In this document: in pieces, positions 11,261 through 23,639 of the stretch | Layout: each line of letters begins with the position of its first letter | Position numbering within the stretch: the first letter of the stretch is position 1 | From: Amblyomma americanum | Taxonomy: Eukaryota; Arthropoda; Arachnida; Ixodida; Ixodidae | DNA length: 64,000 nucleotides | Direction of reading: 5' to 3' | NCBI RefSeq assembly: GCF_052857255.1 | Contig: NC_135497.1 | Location: forward strand, 343,830,183-343,894,182 | Translations under genes and position numbers: made by a program | The notes under the pieces: model-generated | The model's input: only the letters and a program-made list of their open reading frames with translations | The model's database searches: none | What the model was told of the DNA's origin: nothing

Positions 11261-12883
11261 ACGCTGCTGCTTCCCTGGTCTGGCAATACTACGAGCATGC
11301 CATGGTTCTGCTACAGTACACCAGAAAAAAAACACGTAGCCAGTTCTGCACAACATTGTTGCGTTCGCAAAAAAGCGATATCTTTATCACTGAGGAAGAT
11401 GTAATGCGTGCTTACACATGTGTGACCTGAACTATTTATCTAGTCAGTTTCAATGATTTTTCCTGTTACCTTATCTGTGCTTTTTGCCATGACAACATAT
11501 TTATCCAGAAATCTTTTGCATGTTTTTGTCTCGCAAGAAAGAGTATGTTCAACGATCTTCCCTCCTTTCCTGTTCTTCGATTTCTCGCGAACGCTATAAT
11601 GCAAAACTGACTACCTGTTTTTTCTGGCGTAATATGCTGCTTGAGAAAAATGAAGATTGTTGGAAGCTAGCGCTCGTGTTGCTCCTTCTGTTTATTTTCG
11701 TGATCACCTTTGGTTGGTGTACAGTGTTTTGCAGCTATGGAGCACCAACAAGCCCAAAAAGTCACCCTACTGTACAGTATATAAACGTTTAATTCCTTCG
11801 CCTCAGTAAACCTTCAATACGTCCCACAAGCGCATAACTTGCTCCATCTGCAAACTTACACAACGATGGCTGCATTAGTAATTGTGTATCTGCAAGGCTC
11901 GAAGTGTAGTTCTGCGTGCCCCCGCTACATAACGACAAGGATGGCCCAGCTGTTGCCCGCCCGGCGCTCACCTCCTCCACGTCTGCAACTCGTCCTGATT
12001 GCATTGACCTTTCTCAAATCCGAATTTTGGCTCATGGCGACCATTGATCATTTATAGGCAAGCAGACTGAAACATTGATTGACTATTTGGCAACGATGCC
12101 GTAAGGTTACCAAACAGGAGCAGCTCTATTTCGCTTGTCTCCGTCAGCTCTACTGAAACAAAATTTGCAACTAGTCCCAGCTTTCTCAAAATGAAATGAA
12201 AAAATAATGTGTAAATCCAGCTACAAATTGGCGAACAAGAGAGCTTTACTTTCGTTGCGTTTGTGCGCAGTGTATCGATTCTATGAGGATATGCGAGCTT
12301 ATTCTCTATCGAGCGAGAGTGTATCACAGTCCTTGTTGCATGCGAATGCCACTTTAAGGAGGATATCACCGAGCGGGACTGCTCATTCGTTAATGAAGGT
12401 AATATTTTCCACCTATCAAATTAATTTTCTACGCAGAGTGATGTGTAGCGCAAATTGTAATCCCTTTTACGGGACAGGGCTGTTTGCTGGTGTTTTTCTG
12501 GCGCCAGCCTAAGCTGCCCATCTTTTGTGATCGTGGCTACTGACAGCCTACGTGAACACGGGGAGCCTCCTTTTCCCACTCGAAGCTTTCGACAGCTTCG
12601 CAAATAGGTCGCTTTAAAATACCTTCTCGAGAGTATAGATTACATAATCGCGTATGGATCTTTTAACAAGAGCACTTCGCGCTGCCCACTTGAGGGAGCG
12701 CCGGTATTGTAGTGCCGCTACCTTGATAGCCGCGCTGTGTGGACGCATGTTTCGGCGTTCTTGGGATTGCAAGTGGCGACCGGGATCAGGCGGAATGACG
12801 TATACAGTACGGCGGATAGAATCTGCGGGAACGGCGAGACAGCGTCAAATAGATGAGTTTTTTGCTTTAATATTGTGGCAGTT

Positions 12884-12885
<2 letters not shown>
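11261..12885. other. No gene recognised
   Basis: Unassigned. Frames at 11520-11792 and 12052-12369 are open by chance as far as I can judge; one has a hydrophobic stretch (near codons 50-65 of the first) but no known domain. Confidence 0.35.

Positions 12886-12980
<95 letters not shown>
12886..12980. repeat. (TA)n microsatellite
   Basis: An uninterrupted alternating AT tract of 95 bp. It creates a false open frame of alternating Tyr-Ile residues. Confidence 0.98.
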
Positions 12981-12982
<2 letters not shown>

Positions 12983-13179
12983 AGTTATCTTAGGTGCAGG
13001 CTAGACAGTGGAATGCAGTTTTTTTTCAGCGGCCAGGTTATCCGTACCAGCAGCAAAGATTTTAAGCGCTCATTCATGAACTTGTTATTTTATTAATATG
13101 GTTACTATGTTAGAAGGGCAGCTATTCTTTTTCTAGATGATTGACATTTGCACTAGGTAGCATACATTGTAAAACCAGC

Positions 13180-16100
13180 TTGCCTGTGGCTTTTCGGGCC
13201 AGTACATATTCTAAGCTTTTTGCGGAAGCTAAGATCGACCAGTTATATGATGGCTAAGGATGTGAAGGTTAGACACAGGGAGCGTGTGGATTTAGTGAGG
13301 TTCAAGGAAACGCGGCTCGAATCTTAGAGGAGGTGGAAGGCGTAGATGTTACGCGCATATGGTGTTTACTAAGTGGGCGCATGGGCAGGGTTGACCAAGA
13401 AACCACCACACTAGTGTAATGTTTGGATTCCGAAGAGAGCTGGGGGTAAGAAAGGCGAATAACTTAAAACTTCGGGAACAGCGTGCTCGAATTACAGGGA
13501 AACTGGCCGTATCCTCTCCCAGAAACCAAAGCGTTCGACATTCCAGAGCGAGCCACGTGGATGGGGCCTACACTGGCGTGGGCATCGATCAGAAAGTAAA
13601 TCATGCAGGTTTTTACAGAGATAGCTATTCGCAGGTGGCAGCTAGGAAGTCTTGAGTCTATAGAGAGGAAGCGTACAAGGTAAATCTCAGAAATGATGTA
13701 ATAGTTATTGATAACAGGACACAGAAACCGGAAGTTCGGAGGGAGGGAGAATTTGTGAAGTGCTTATCAAGGGTGACTGAAACACGAGGAAGTGCAAATG
13801 AGCTACGATGGAGGGTGTATTATGTGATAGGTGGGTATTCGTCTGGACTTTCTCAGAGAGGACAATGAACGCTGTGCTGAGAGTGACTAAATGCAAACTG
13901 GCAAACAGCTGAATGATGTCTTTAATGGTGACGCTGCGGAAGTCTTGGGAAGACCAGCTCGAGGAGTTGACAATATAAGAGTAATAGCATAGCAATTGCA
14001 GATCGTGTTCTTCACAGTACCGGAGGTGCTTGGACAGAGCGGAAACGTTGACGAGGACTTGGTGACTATTAATTGAGAGAAAAGGAAGTTAACCCTTTAA
14101 AAAAGCTTCGAAGTGGCAGAAATAAACAGGGCAGCACGCGTAGCAGGCGTTGGTAGCGGGTTTGGATGAGATGACATCTATTTATTGGAAGTGTGGGAGG
14201 GGATGTTTGCTAGCACGACGGGCAGTAGCTGTTTAGGGGTCCACGGGGTCTGAGGATAGGATAGGTGGAAGCGAACAAGAAAGGTTATTATGAAGTCTGA
14301 GCTTAAGAATATGGCCACTAGGAGGACCAGGAAGAAAACTCGGAAAGGAAATTTAACTCAAAGATCAGTTACAGAAACATGCAATGGGGTAGAAAGAGAG
14401 CGAGGTGGTTAGAAATAGAAGAACATTTAAAATTTGCTAAAATTGGTGTGTAAGCATTTACGATGAAATAGGGAGGACACATCCGAGGGTTCTCGATTGT
14501 CCACAGTTTGTTGATGGCTACATCTAAAAACAATGCAACAGAACAACAACGGAGAAGATGGTGAGGGGGCGATATGCTGCTACATCGCACAACAAGATGC
14601 AAATAATAAAATCAACCTGCAAATGACATATCTGGATATCAGGAGCAACTGCCGGTAGAAAAACGTGACTAGGTCTAGTTTACTTAGGGACAGCTGACAA
14701 AGGCAGGCAAGAATAAAAGTATCTAGTTAGCCGTCTCAATGCGATATAAAACAGTTTGGAGACGTTGCAAATATTATTCTATTGGGAGACATGAACGGCC
14801 ATATCAAGGATCTGGATACATACACGAATTTTAACGGCACGAATCACATGGGAATACCGGTAGACACAGGCGACCATGAACTACTGCATAATGACGCAGG
14901 GAATCTATATCGAGCTTGCTGAACTCGACAGAGACGAAGAGGGGGAGTAGTCATAAATGTATTAGTCTGCAGATGGGAACACTGAAGAAAAGATAAATCT
15001 AGAAAAGACAAAAAATAACGCGAAATTAGGCGACGAACTAATAGCCCTTATAGCAGCAGGCATCGAAAAAGCAATAGAGAAACGTCCTATGGAAGATTCT
15101 AATGATAAAAAGAACCATTCATCAGTATGGAAAAGTAACATGCAAAAGTGACAAACCGATAAAAAGGAAAACAGAAGGTAACACAAGTAAAAACAGCACT
15201 AATTTTTGCACAAACTACACAGAAAGCCAGACAGGACGGGCGCTGTTACATAATGTTGCAAAAAATAGCCCAGCAAGAGATACTGTAAAAACAAAAGAGA
15301 AGCCATGAAGCTGATAAAATAAGGAAATTAAAGACGCCATCGAACAACGACAGGTGGCTTCAAGGAAACACAGTGACGCAAAGAAAGGCGCCATTATCTT
15401 AAGAGAAAATAGACAAAACAATGGAAATCCTACCGACAAAAGAAAGTCTACGTTGAAATTCTCGTCCAGAGTAAAATAAAGCAATCCAGTTATCGCTGGT
15501 TGGCTGAAGTTCGCGAAGCAACTATGAGAAAGGTGGGCCAAGAAAACACTGAAACATAAAATCTGGCTTGGAAAAAAGAAGAAAAAAAAGCAGGAAGCGA
15601 TTTGAGATGCAGAGAGAAAATGTTTAGAGCAGACACGACGCAGTGAACTGCATTACATCAGTTATAGTTAAATCAATTAGGAGCTACTATATGGTAATCT
15701 CAAATTAGCTTGCAACACAGAACAACACATTGGAAAGCAGCTTACAATTGACGAATCTTAACTGGTAAAGGGAGGAAGAAAACATTCCTAAAGGCACATC
15801 CGTAAGGATAGACCAAATTCTAATCAAGCTGAATAATGAACTTGATACAGGAAGAAAGGAAACGTTGTTTAAAGCATTGGAAGTAGTGATAACAATCAAA
15901 AAAATTCCAGAAATCTCGTGACGGATTAAACTGCTCTGCATTCAATATCTCGCGGAGTACCACAGGGGAAAATTTTATGTCCCACTCTTTTAAATATTTC
16001 ACTTGTTTGCTTTGAAAAGTGCTTGAATCCTACAGTTTAAATCTCCTTTTACACCGACAACATCTGTATGTGGTGTTCCAGATGCAACAAGCGCATTGCG

Positions 16101-17320
16101 CATGCCCGACTACAGAGGGCAATAGGCAGCATCGAATCAATTTTATGTAAGCGAAATTTGTTGAACTCGACTTATAAAGCAAAAGGAGTTTGGATACACA
16201 TAAAATCCTTCAGACTGCTTACTATAACATCTGTTGCTACAACATGCAGGGGGCGAAATTACAAATGCAGTCATGGGTAGAAAGTACTACGATGTAAAGA
16301 GAATTTCAGGGTGGGTTCACTAGTGGTAAGCGCTTTGATGAAAGCCTGTTCCTGCTTACCCAATAGAAATAGCTGGGGCAGAAAACAGACCTCCTTATTT
16401 AGCCATATTGGACGAGAGCGGCGCATACTACCGCGTGAACAGGGAACTGCTGTGGAGCATTGTAAAAGATGAAGGTATCTTTCAAGCGATAATTGATTTC
16501 CTACAAGGAAATACACCGAGATAATATATTTGAAATTACACGGAGAGCGATAAAAAGTACACCAACTGTCGAGGTACGCAAAGGATTAAAGCGAGGTTGC
16601 CCTCTATCACCGTTGCTGCTCATGCTTTTTATGATATAAAAAGACCGCTACAAGAAAGTAGTCTAGGTATAATCTGTCAGAGAGGTTAGGCGGAAAGGTT
16701 GTTGAGCAACAGCTCCCCGATTTAATGTATGCAGACAGTATTGTGCTGGTAGCAGACAGCAACAACGATTAGATCATTGTTGTGGAGGTGAAAAAGGCAG
16801 CCTAGTATTCAGGTTTAGCGCAGTTCAGTCAGGTGCAATGATTTTCAAAAGATCTGGTGCTTAAAATACAGGGACATGAAATACACAGACTGGCAGGAAA
16901 GAAATATCTCAGGGAATGGTTAAATGACTGACAGATATACATGAAAAAGCACCAACGGTCCATTAGGGCAAAATGTCGAACAGATGCCGGCATAATGAGA
17001 CATAAATTATAATAGGTTTACAACAAAAATGAAGTAGTGGGACGTATTTTGTAAAAAATAATGGTGCCAAGGATTACTTACGAGTATATGGTTCAATGCC
17101 TACGGGCAGAATTTCAGTCGAGATCTGAAATAAATCAGAACTGTTGGAAGATCAGCACTGGGTGCCCACGAAAAAACCACAAACGAGGCAGTACGGGGGC
17201 ATATCTTGAACTGTATTCGATTACGGAGTTGCAGGACCCGTGTTTCAAGAAAAAGAAGATAAAAGCTGATGTAAGTCAAAAAATTGTTCGTCATTGTTGT
17301 ACCTCTATATACTCCCTGTG
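13180..17320 (+). pseudogene. Decayed non-LTR retrotransposon with endonuclease and reverse transcriptase
   Basis: Conceptual translation in shifting frames gives pieces of one LINE in the right order. An endonuclease core reading 'IILLGDMNGHIKDLD' is at about 14775-14825, a likely ORF1 or linker region lies upstream (13419-13655), a basic linker near 15500, then reverse transcriptase parts 'VNRELLWSIVKDEG' (about 16440-16480), 'KGLKRGCPLSPLL' (about 16575-16620) and a damaged 'YADD' box near 16725. Stops and frameshifts are frequent, so it is long dead. An I-type fragment sits inside it. The clade is uncertain; the 5' limit is a guess from where LINE-like wording begins. Confidence 0.6.
15930..16235 (+). 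pseudogene. I-type LINE reverse transcriptase fragment nested in another LINE
   Basis: In one frame it reads 'ISRGVPQGKILCPTLLNIS', then an altered catalytic box 'YTDNICMW' where I-type elements have 'YADDICIW', then about 50 residues of the palm/thumb region. The family differs from the LINE on either side (whose matching motif is 'GCPLSPLL'), so this is a separate insertion. Both catalytic Asp positions of the box are affected or shifted. Confidence 0.6.
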
Positions 17321-17329
17321 AGGCTGGGG

Positions 17330-18560
17330 ATTTTGTTTTTGTCTGTGTTCACATTTCTTCTCACTGTATATCCCTAAATTTTGGCCCAAGCCTCGTATGA
17401 CTACTTCCTCGGTGAATCGGGGGGCCTGCTGCCTAAACGCTTCAAAGGAAGAAGCCAACATTAGTCCTTGGCGCGCATGTACCAAACTACTAGCACATGC
17501 TCTACAGTCTCGGCCATGCCACGAGTGGAACAGTCCGGGGTGTCCACTAGTTCAATCAAATATAAGTACTTTCACGTAAAAGTGAAGTCAAAACGATGTC
17601 TATGCATGAATCATGCATATGGCCCAAATTTTTGTATCCTTAACTAGTCTTTTCAGCGGGTGTGCCGAGTGTCTGGCTGGGCCCAATATCTTGCTGTCGC
17701 ACTGTTCATTAAGTTGGAGCGAAAGCAAGCGGAGTCCGGTGTAGTGAAAGCCACAACCGTACGGAGGCCATTGCTCAGAGCACTTTATGCTTCAGTATTG
17801 GCTTTCTCGTTTCCACCGAGCCCGCAGTGTCCAGGCATCCACTGAAATATTGCTCTGTGACCTTTTTCTTGAGCAGATGAAAGGAGTTCAGTCATCTGTA
17901 TTGCCAGAGACTGGCAGGTGTTATGGCGCAGAAACCATCAAATTTTGTAGTTCAGGTATGAGAGTCCCTGAATATGCACCTCATTTAAGGGTGTTTTCAG
18001 CCGATGTGCTGAATCGCTTCCCCAAGAGCCACAATTTCAGCAGAGAAGCCGCCGTGGTGGCTCAGTGGTCATTGGGCTCGGCTGCTGGCCCGTAAGACGC
18101 GGGTTCGATCCCGGCCGCGATGGGCGAATTTCTATGGAGGCGAAATTCTAGAGGCCCGTGTACTGTGCGATGTCAGTGCACGTTAAAGAACCACAGGTGG
18201 TCAAAATTCCTGGAGCCCTTCACTACACCGTCTCTCATTGCCTGAGTCGTTTTGGGACGTTAAATCCCATAAAACCATAAAACCATAAACAATTTCAGCA
18301 GAGGTTGATGTATAAATATGACCCAGAACAATTCTGAGTTATCTGCCGAGCTAGCATCGCCACAGATACTGTCGACGCCATTGTTCATAGAGATCCGTCA
18401 ATGTAGACATAAACGTAGTTCTGATATTCTCACCAGGTATACACGCTACAGCAAGTTCCTTCAGTGCACAGAATGGCATCATGGATTTCTTTACCATTTC
18501 GGGAACATCAGGCATGCCGAAGGCGTCACCCACGGTGGTTTGACTGAATGATATGGAAGG
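17330..18560 (-). pseudogene. Decayed LINE C-terminus with RNase H remnant
   Basis: Read on the minus strand: an RNase H start near 18370-18410 ('YTDGS'-like wording, decayed), later 'TSAEIVALGEAIQHI' just past the SINE, and a C-terminal Cys-rich tail with 'MAETVEHVLV' near 17515-17480. This order fits the end of an I-type LINE ORF2. A SINE interrupts it at 18046-18288. Frameshifts and stops are abundant. Confidence 0.55.
18046..18288 (+). repeat. Well-preserved tRNA-derived SINE with target-site duplication
   Basis: A box TGGCTCAGTGG at 18058-18068, B box GGTTCGATCCC at 18102-18112, tail with 'gatgtcagtgcacgttaaagaacc', and a short 'ccataaaa' repeat at the 3' end. It is flanked by a perfect 15 bp direct repeat (18031-18045 and 18289-18303), as expected of target-primed insertion. 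It sits in an older LINE remnant on the other strand. It is the cleanest SINE in the window and the best local reference for the family (Ruka-like tick SINEs). Confidence 0.93.
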
Positions 18561-18889
18561 GAATATCCTGATAGTATTTGAGGTTGATGGCAGCGGGGTG
18601 ACGTTGAAAAGCTGCTGTCCAGCCGCTCATGCGTAATCGTCGTCAGCGGGTGACAACGGTGTCGGGTAGGTAGGTAAATGTGCTCGAAATGGTTCGTTTG
18701 AAAAATATATCGATATTGGCCAGCCACGTGCTTCTCAATCGCGCCTTTCTTAGAGGTGCACTGCGGCAATCTAAGGCAAACCTTGAGCGCCTGCGCTTGT
18801 ACGACTCTCTAACGACCGCAAGCAAGAAATGCACATATTATAAAGTACAGAGAGGCTGTATCCGATGTAGCCTTCGAAAAGAGTCTGGT

Positions 18890-20300
18890 ATATTCTTAGT
18901 AAAGAGCGCTCTATTGGACGCCATTTCATGCCTAGCCATGGACATACACAACTCTTCCTTGCCTGTCGTAAATACGGTAAACGCCTACGACGCTGCTCGA
19001 ACAACAATTCGCTGGGATCCTGCACTCCGACACCAATACCCTGGCGTGGCGGAAAAATCTAAACTTCGCTAAACTACTATTCATGAGTTGGGATGCGTGT
19101 GGGCAGCAAACGTCGACCGCTTCCATCTTCGAGGCGGGGTTAATACTCTGTGATGCGATTGCGGAGGTGTGGACACTGCACGACACTTTCTGCCTTCCTG
19201 CCGATCCCTCTCCAGCGCCTCTAGCGGACGTGTTAGCTCCGGCCGATCCTGCGGAAAGAAGCGTCTCCCTTTCGCAACCACAAAGTAGCAACTCTCGCAC
19301 ACCTCTCTCCGTTCACTTATAGCTCTAGTGCACTTCTTCAATGTGCCAAACATAGCTGCTCGCTGCTATCCTCTTATCTCCTTCTCCTGAGAACTACTAT
19401 CAGGATAGTAGCTTAGAAAAATTAACAAACGCAACATGCTTCGCGCCTCGTCGGTTCCCGTGTCTACGCGTCTGAATGTTTGTTGTTGCCTCCAAAACGA
19501 GGCCACATACCCACAGTTGGGGATTGGCGAGGGTTTGGTGCACACCAAAAAGAGAAAATCATTTTGAGGCATATCTCAAGCGGCTCATAAATAAAAATTG
19601 AAGAAAATGTTCGGCGTGCCACCTTTTTATAGCTCCGACACTTCTTTCCATTCTCTTCAAATTGCCGCAATCTTCCACGCGCTGTTCGGCGAATTTGCGT
19701 GCATCGTTTTCTTAGTTCATTTCCTGCAATTGCAGTGTGGCACCTTCCAGCGTTTTTGCTGGCACAGAATAAACCGGTGTTTTATCCTTGCAAATGGGTT
19801 TTGACTCGACGGTTGGGACCATGGCTCACAAATCCCATTAACTGGAAGGCGTGACTTCAGCACTAATGTACAGCGGAATAACTCCAACCTCTTCTACACA
19901 GTGTAGCGAGTGTCAGAATTCCAGCCGAATTCGCAATGGACGCGCAGCCAGACGATGCTGCAGACTCTACTTTCAGCCGCGAATCCTAGCAATCATGTAT
20001 AGGTTATCGCTAAAATTTGTTTATCAGTGAAGTTAGATAGCAGTACCAAATGACTTCATTGACAGTAGCAGTCATGCGTCGCGGCCTCCTCATGTTACTC
20101 AATTCCTTCATCAGTTTGAGCCGCCACTCATCCTACTCTGAGGATTTGATGCTATAATTCATTTTATTAATTTGTGAGTCTCTTTTAAAAAATCCATTTC
20201 TGTACCGTGATCTCAGTCGTGTTTTATCTTAGAATAACTCGCGCATGCTGGCGGTGCTTAAATACTTCAGTACTATCCTTCGAGCAATCCCCAGGACGCC
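18890..20300 (+). repeat. Old diverged copy of the duplication core
   Basis: Aligns in order, with heavy divergence, to 1950-2870: LINE C-terminal remnant at about 19010-19420, 'cttcaaattgccgcaatcttcc' near 19655 (compare 2538), and 'gctggcggtgcttaaatactt' near 20248 (compare 2838). A middle part (19741-19960) instead matches the inverted copy at 52060-52275, which shows that the first copy has lost that part. The homology ends where the next LINE begins. Confidence 0.6.
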
Positions 20301-20309
20301 TGCCACCAG

Positions 20310-20590
20310 TTCCTGCAGTTGTTTCTGTCTTTCATTTTGTTGCCATCTGCGGACTCCTTCCCTTCTAAGGTGAGGCCGTTCCACGTGTTGGGGTTTTGGC
20401 CAGGTGCTTTGTTAGTGCTGTATTGATCGTTAGGTTTAATGTAGCCTTAGGCTTCGAGCAATGTCTTGCAATGTCCCAGTGGCGCTTGTACCCATTGTAG
20501 ACGGGGTCCTAAAATTTAAAAATTCAAATATGATCCACGAACAGCAGAAATTGTTACCAGCCGCCTCCTGGAGATCTCTGAAGTACGCCC
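20310..20590 (+). pseudogene. 5' part of a LINE (leader and ORF1 start), split by the LTR element
   Basis: An ATG frame opens at 20461 and is still open at 20590, where the LTR element begins. The sequence on the far side (from 27523) continues the same non-LTR element, and one copy of the 5 bp duplication CGCCC is at each junction. I infer this is the ORF1 start of the I/LOA-type LINE whose later parts lie at 27518-28870. The upstream limit near 20310 is approximate. Confidence 0.5.
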
Positions 20591-21489
20591 TGTGGAGTTC
20601 GCTCGACCTTTCCGCAAACTCCTTTGGTCTTGTGTTCGCAAGGAATGCCGCTGGAAGTCGCCAACAAAGCGATACGTCCCGTCCTGGCCTCCCATGCTAT
20701 CGGCGGACGTCCTTGTTTACTCACCGCCGTCACGGGCATAACCCGCCGGGGACGAACCCTAACCAGATACAGCTGTTTACAACCTGTACCAAGGGGTTGC
20801 CGAGGCTTTGGGAATGAAGGAGATACGGCTGGGTTGGAGCCGAGTGGCCATGAAACCCAATAATTGCATAACGACTGTCATCTGTTCTTTCGATGTGTTC
20901 TGTACACAACTTGAGTGATCGTCTCGCCGGCATATGTTTGTCGCGTGTGCGAAAGAGGAAACAGATCACAATGTTTGGAAAGTAGTGACGGCTGTGCCGT
21001 GGGTACCGTGGGAAAGGGTGGTGGCGTTTGTGCTGTTTGTGTATTTGATTGCAACCTCCCCTTTCCCTTATGTTTAATCAGTACTATTTCCCCAATCTGT
21101 GATTAGTTGGTGCAAACCATATTTTCCTTTCCTTAACCACTAATTGGCGAGGTGAGTCGCTTGCAACCTTATTGGTTGCTGTCCCCGCTAAGGGCAGAGG
21201 CAGAGGGTTTAAAAACAAGCGCTCTGGGTTTAACGAGGGCTGAAGTCGTCTGATGAACGGTTTAGTCATGTAAATAGTTTCTTCCTTGCTTTGTTTCTTC
21301 TAGTTTTATTTATGTTGTAAATAGTTAACCTTCTACTTTCCTCGAGTATCGTGAATGTTTGCGAGTTAGAACCACCGGGTTATCAAGAAACCCCTATTTC
21401 ATCACCAACAAGGTGTTTCCTCTCATTGCCACCTGAAATTCATCTGAAGGCGATTGCAACTGGTGCAGCCTGAAGAGGGGAACTCAACT
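20591..21489 (+). repeat. 5' LTR of the Gypsy-type element
   Basis: Starts TGTGGAGTTCG and ends AACTCAACT, ends that form an imperfect inverted pair. It matches 26620-27517 along its length. A TTTAAAAA motif at about 21208 may be the TATA-like element. The usual CA end is not present. Confidence 0.85.
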
Positions 21490-22016
21490 GACGCAGTCTG
21501 CAGGATCGCAACTTCCTTCTACTCGAGGCATTGGACGGAAGCTCAGAAGAACAAGTCGATGGATTAGCTGTTTGTCCTAAAAGAGAAAACATGAACCTGC
21601 GTCAAAAGACTGACGTCAGAGCTTCAGGATCACGGGTCGAGTTCTGAAGGGCGTCAGAGGCTCAAGTCAGCGAGAAGCTGAAGAAGTCGGGCAACGTCAA
21701 GCCATCGAGGGTTCGAGTCAGCGAGCTGCTGAAAAGAACCAGGCGCCCACCTTTAAAGGGTTCGAGTCAGCGAGCAGCTAAGAATTAACCAGGTGGCCAA
21801 GTGAAGCGACGTCCGAAGCGGTGAGCTCGTAAGGGACCAGGAACAACTCGTGGGCGGCTACCTTCCCGGGAGCCCGCTGTCATCAGGCTGAGATGGACAG
21901 CGCTGCGGTCGTCGGAGCATCGAGAGAGGTGGCACAATTTTTTACTTTCTCTGGATTTGCCATGTCTGCGTAGTTAGTCGTACGCGATAGGGTAGCGCTA
22001 AAATGATGATGCAGGT

Positions 22017-23192
22017 ATGGATGCCGCAGGGGGGAATGGTTTAGAGCCTAATGAGCAAATCGTGTCATCAGAGCAGGCGCTGACGACACAGCAGGCTCTG
22101 GGAAATATGACACAAGTTTTGCTAGTAGAAAAGGAGCATAAGGTTCAATTGTTTGAAATTGAAAAATTGAAGCTCCAAATTGAGCTGGAGAAAATAAAAT
22201 TGACGCAAAGGAAACTTCCACCGCAAGTGGATGTGCAGCATGGAAAGCGGTCAGGTTCATAGTTGGGAGATTACGCAAAAGAATTGAAATCAGTGCTGGC
22301 TCCTGTGGTAGAAAAGGACCCATTAGTGCCCGCATGGTTCAAAAGCGTAGACTCGATGGTAGAGAACCTTAAGATTCCTAAAGAAATTTTGCGGGGTTAT
22401 CCTATTGCCATTTCTTACTGAAAAAATGAGGGCATTTGTGGCTATACAATCCGACGGAAAGGTGATGCTATTCGCGGAGCTTAATGAAAAGGTTCTAAAA
22501 GAGCTCAGAATCACTCCGAATCAGTACAAGTGGTTGTTAATGGCGATACGTAACAAGCAAAGTGACTCATAGCATCCGCTAGCGACCAGTTTCAAGACAA
22601 CGTTCATGTACTATGTGAATAGCCGCGAGGTAGAAAGTCTGAAGGATCTGAAAGATTTAATGATAGCATATCGTTTCAAACAAGAGCTTTGAGACGAAGT
22701 GAGAACCGGAACTGGCTAACGGCAGATGACACTGCCGGATTAGCGCAGAAGTTCGAGGAAAGTCGACGGGTAGGCAAACAGGGGGAGCGGTTCGAAGGTC
22801 TTAAACCACCACAACAAGTTGGGAAGAAAGGAGGAAGGCAGACGCTATACCGAAGCCATAACTCTGGAGAGAAAAATAGACATGCAGGGGCAGAGTGCTT
22901 TCGCTTCAGGAAATATGGGCACATCTCTGTTCATTGCCCAAGTGCACAGCAAAGACAGGACGCAACAGACTCTAAGGACGTGAGCAAGCTAGTAGCACGA
23001 GTTCAAATATTAGTTCCTGATAAGCTAGAATCTGAACTGGAAAGGACGGCTAAACGCGAGCAAGTGGGTAAATCTGACTCCCTTTTTAGGTTAAGGTTAG
23101 AAATCAGTGAAAAGCAGGCAGCGGCTTGTGTATATTCTAGGGCAGAGATTAGTCTTGAGGGCAGAGACGGTGCTCGTATCGTGTCGAGATGA
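22017..23192 (+). pseudogene. gag of the Gypsy-type element, damaged
   Basis: A start frame at 22017 gives an 81-residue N-terminus with a Lys/Glu-rich coiled-coil-like segment, then a stop. A shifted frame continues with 'VPAWFKSVDSM..NLKIPKE', wording typical of capsid regions of tick Gypsy elements. From 22689 a 167-codon frame carries the nucleocapsid knuckle: Cys70, then Phe73 where the second Cys belongs (TTC at 22905-22907), His78 and Cys83. The loss of that Cys and the frame breaks show the gene is not functional. Gag would form the particle shell and bind the RNA. Confidence 0.65.
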
Positions 23193-23639
23193 CTGTTCCG
23201 GTAAAATAAAACTGAGAGGTGCTCTTGGACAGATCATGGATGCAGACTTAATGTATGTGCCTATGTCGTTAGTACCGAAAGGAGAAACAGTCAATCAGTA
23301 GTTGACAATACTGTGTGCAGTCACAGCAGACCTAGCCGAAGGTTTAGGTGCGTTGCTCACACACGAAAAGCATGCACAGCTGTAAAGAATCGGAAAGCAG
23401 CAGGTGGCAGTCGCAGAAGAGAGAGCTGTTTTTGAAGGGGAGGTGAACAGCGCACATGGATTTGGAGAAGGTAAAACGGGGACTACACTCGAGTTCGAGG
23501 AAAACGATAATGCGGAGTCAATAGTTGTCCCAGCTTTTGCAGTAGGGCAGGAAAGAGTAATGTCAGAAACTATGTCGGGGGCTCAAGATTTCAAGGTATG
23601 ACAACGATAAGATCTATCCTTGAAAGAAGCGTGGACACA
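23193..23639 (+). pseudogene. Region between gag and integrase, protease not identified
   Basis: Only about 450 bases separate the gag frame from the integrase. Short acidic frames (23107-23301 and 23404-23601) lie here. I see no clear DTG or DSG protease motif. There is no room for a reverse transcriptase here, which matters for the gene-order claim. Confidence 0.45.

Noticed and set aside
12654..13096. Open frames with long Tyr-Ile repeats
   Set aside because: They are translations of the (TA)n microsatellite.
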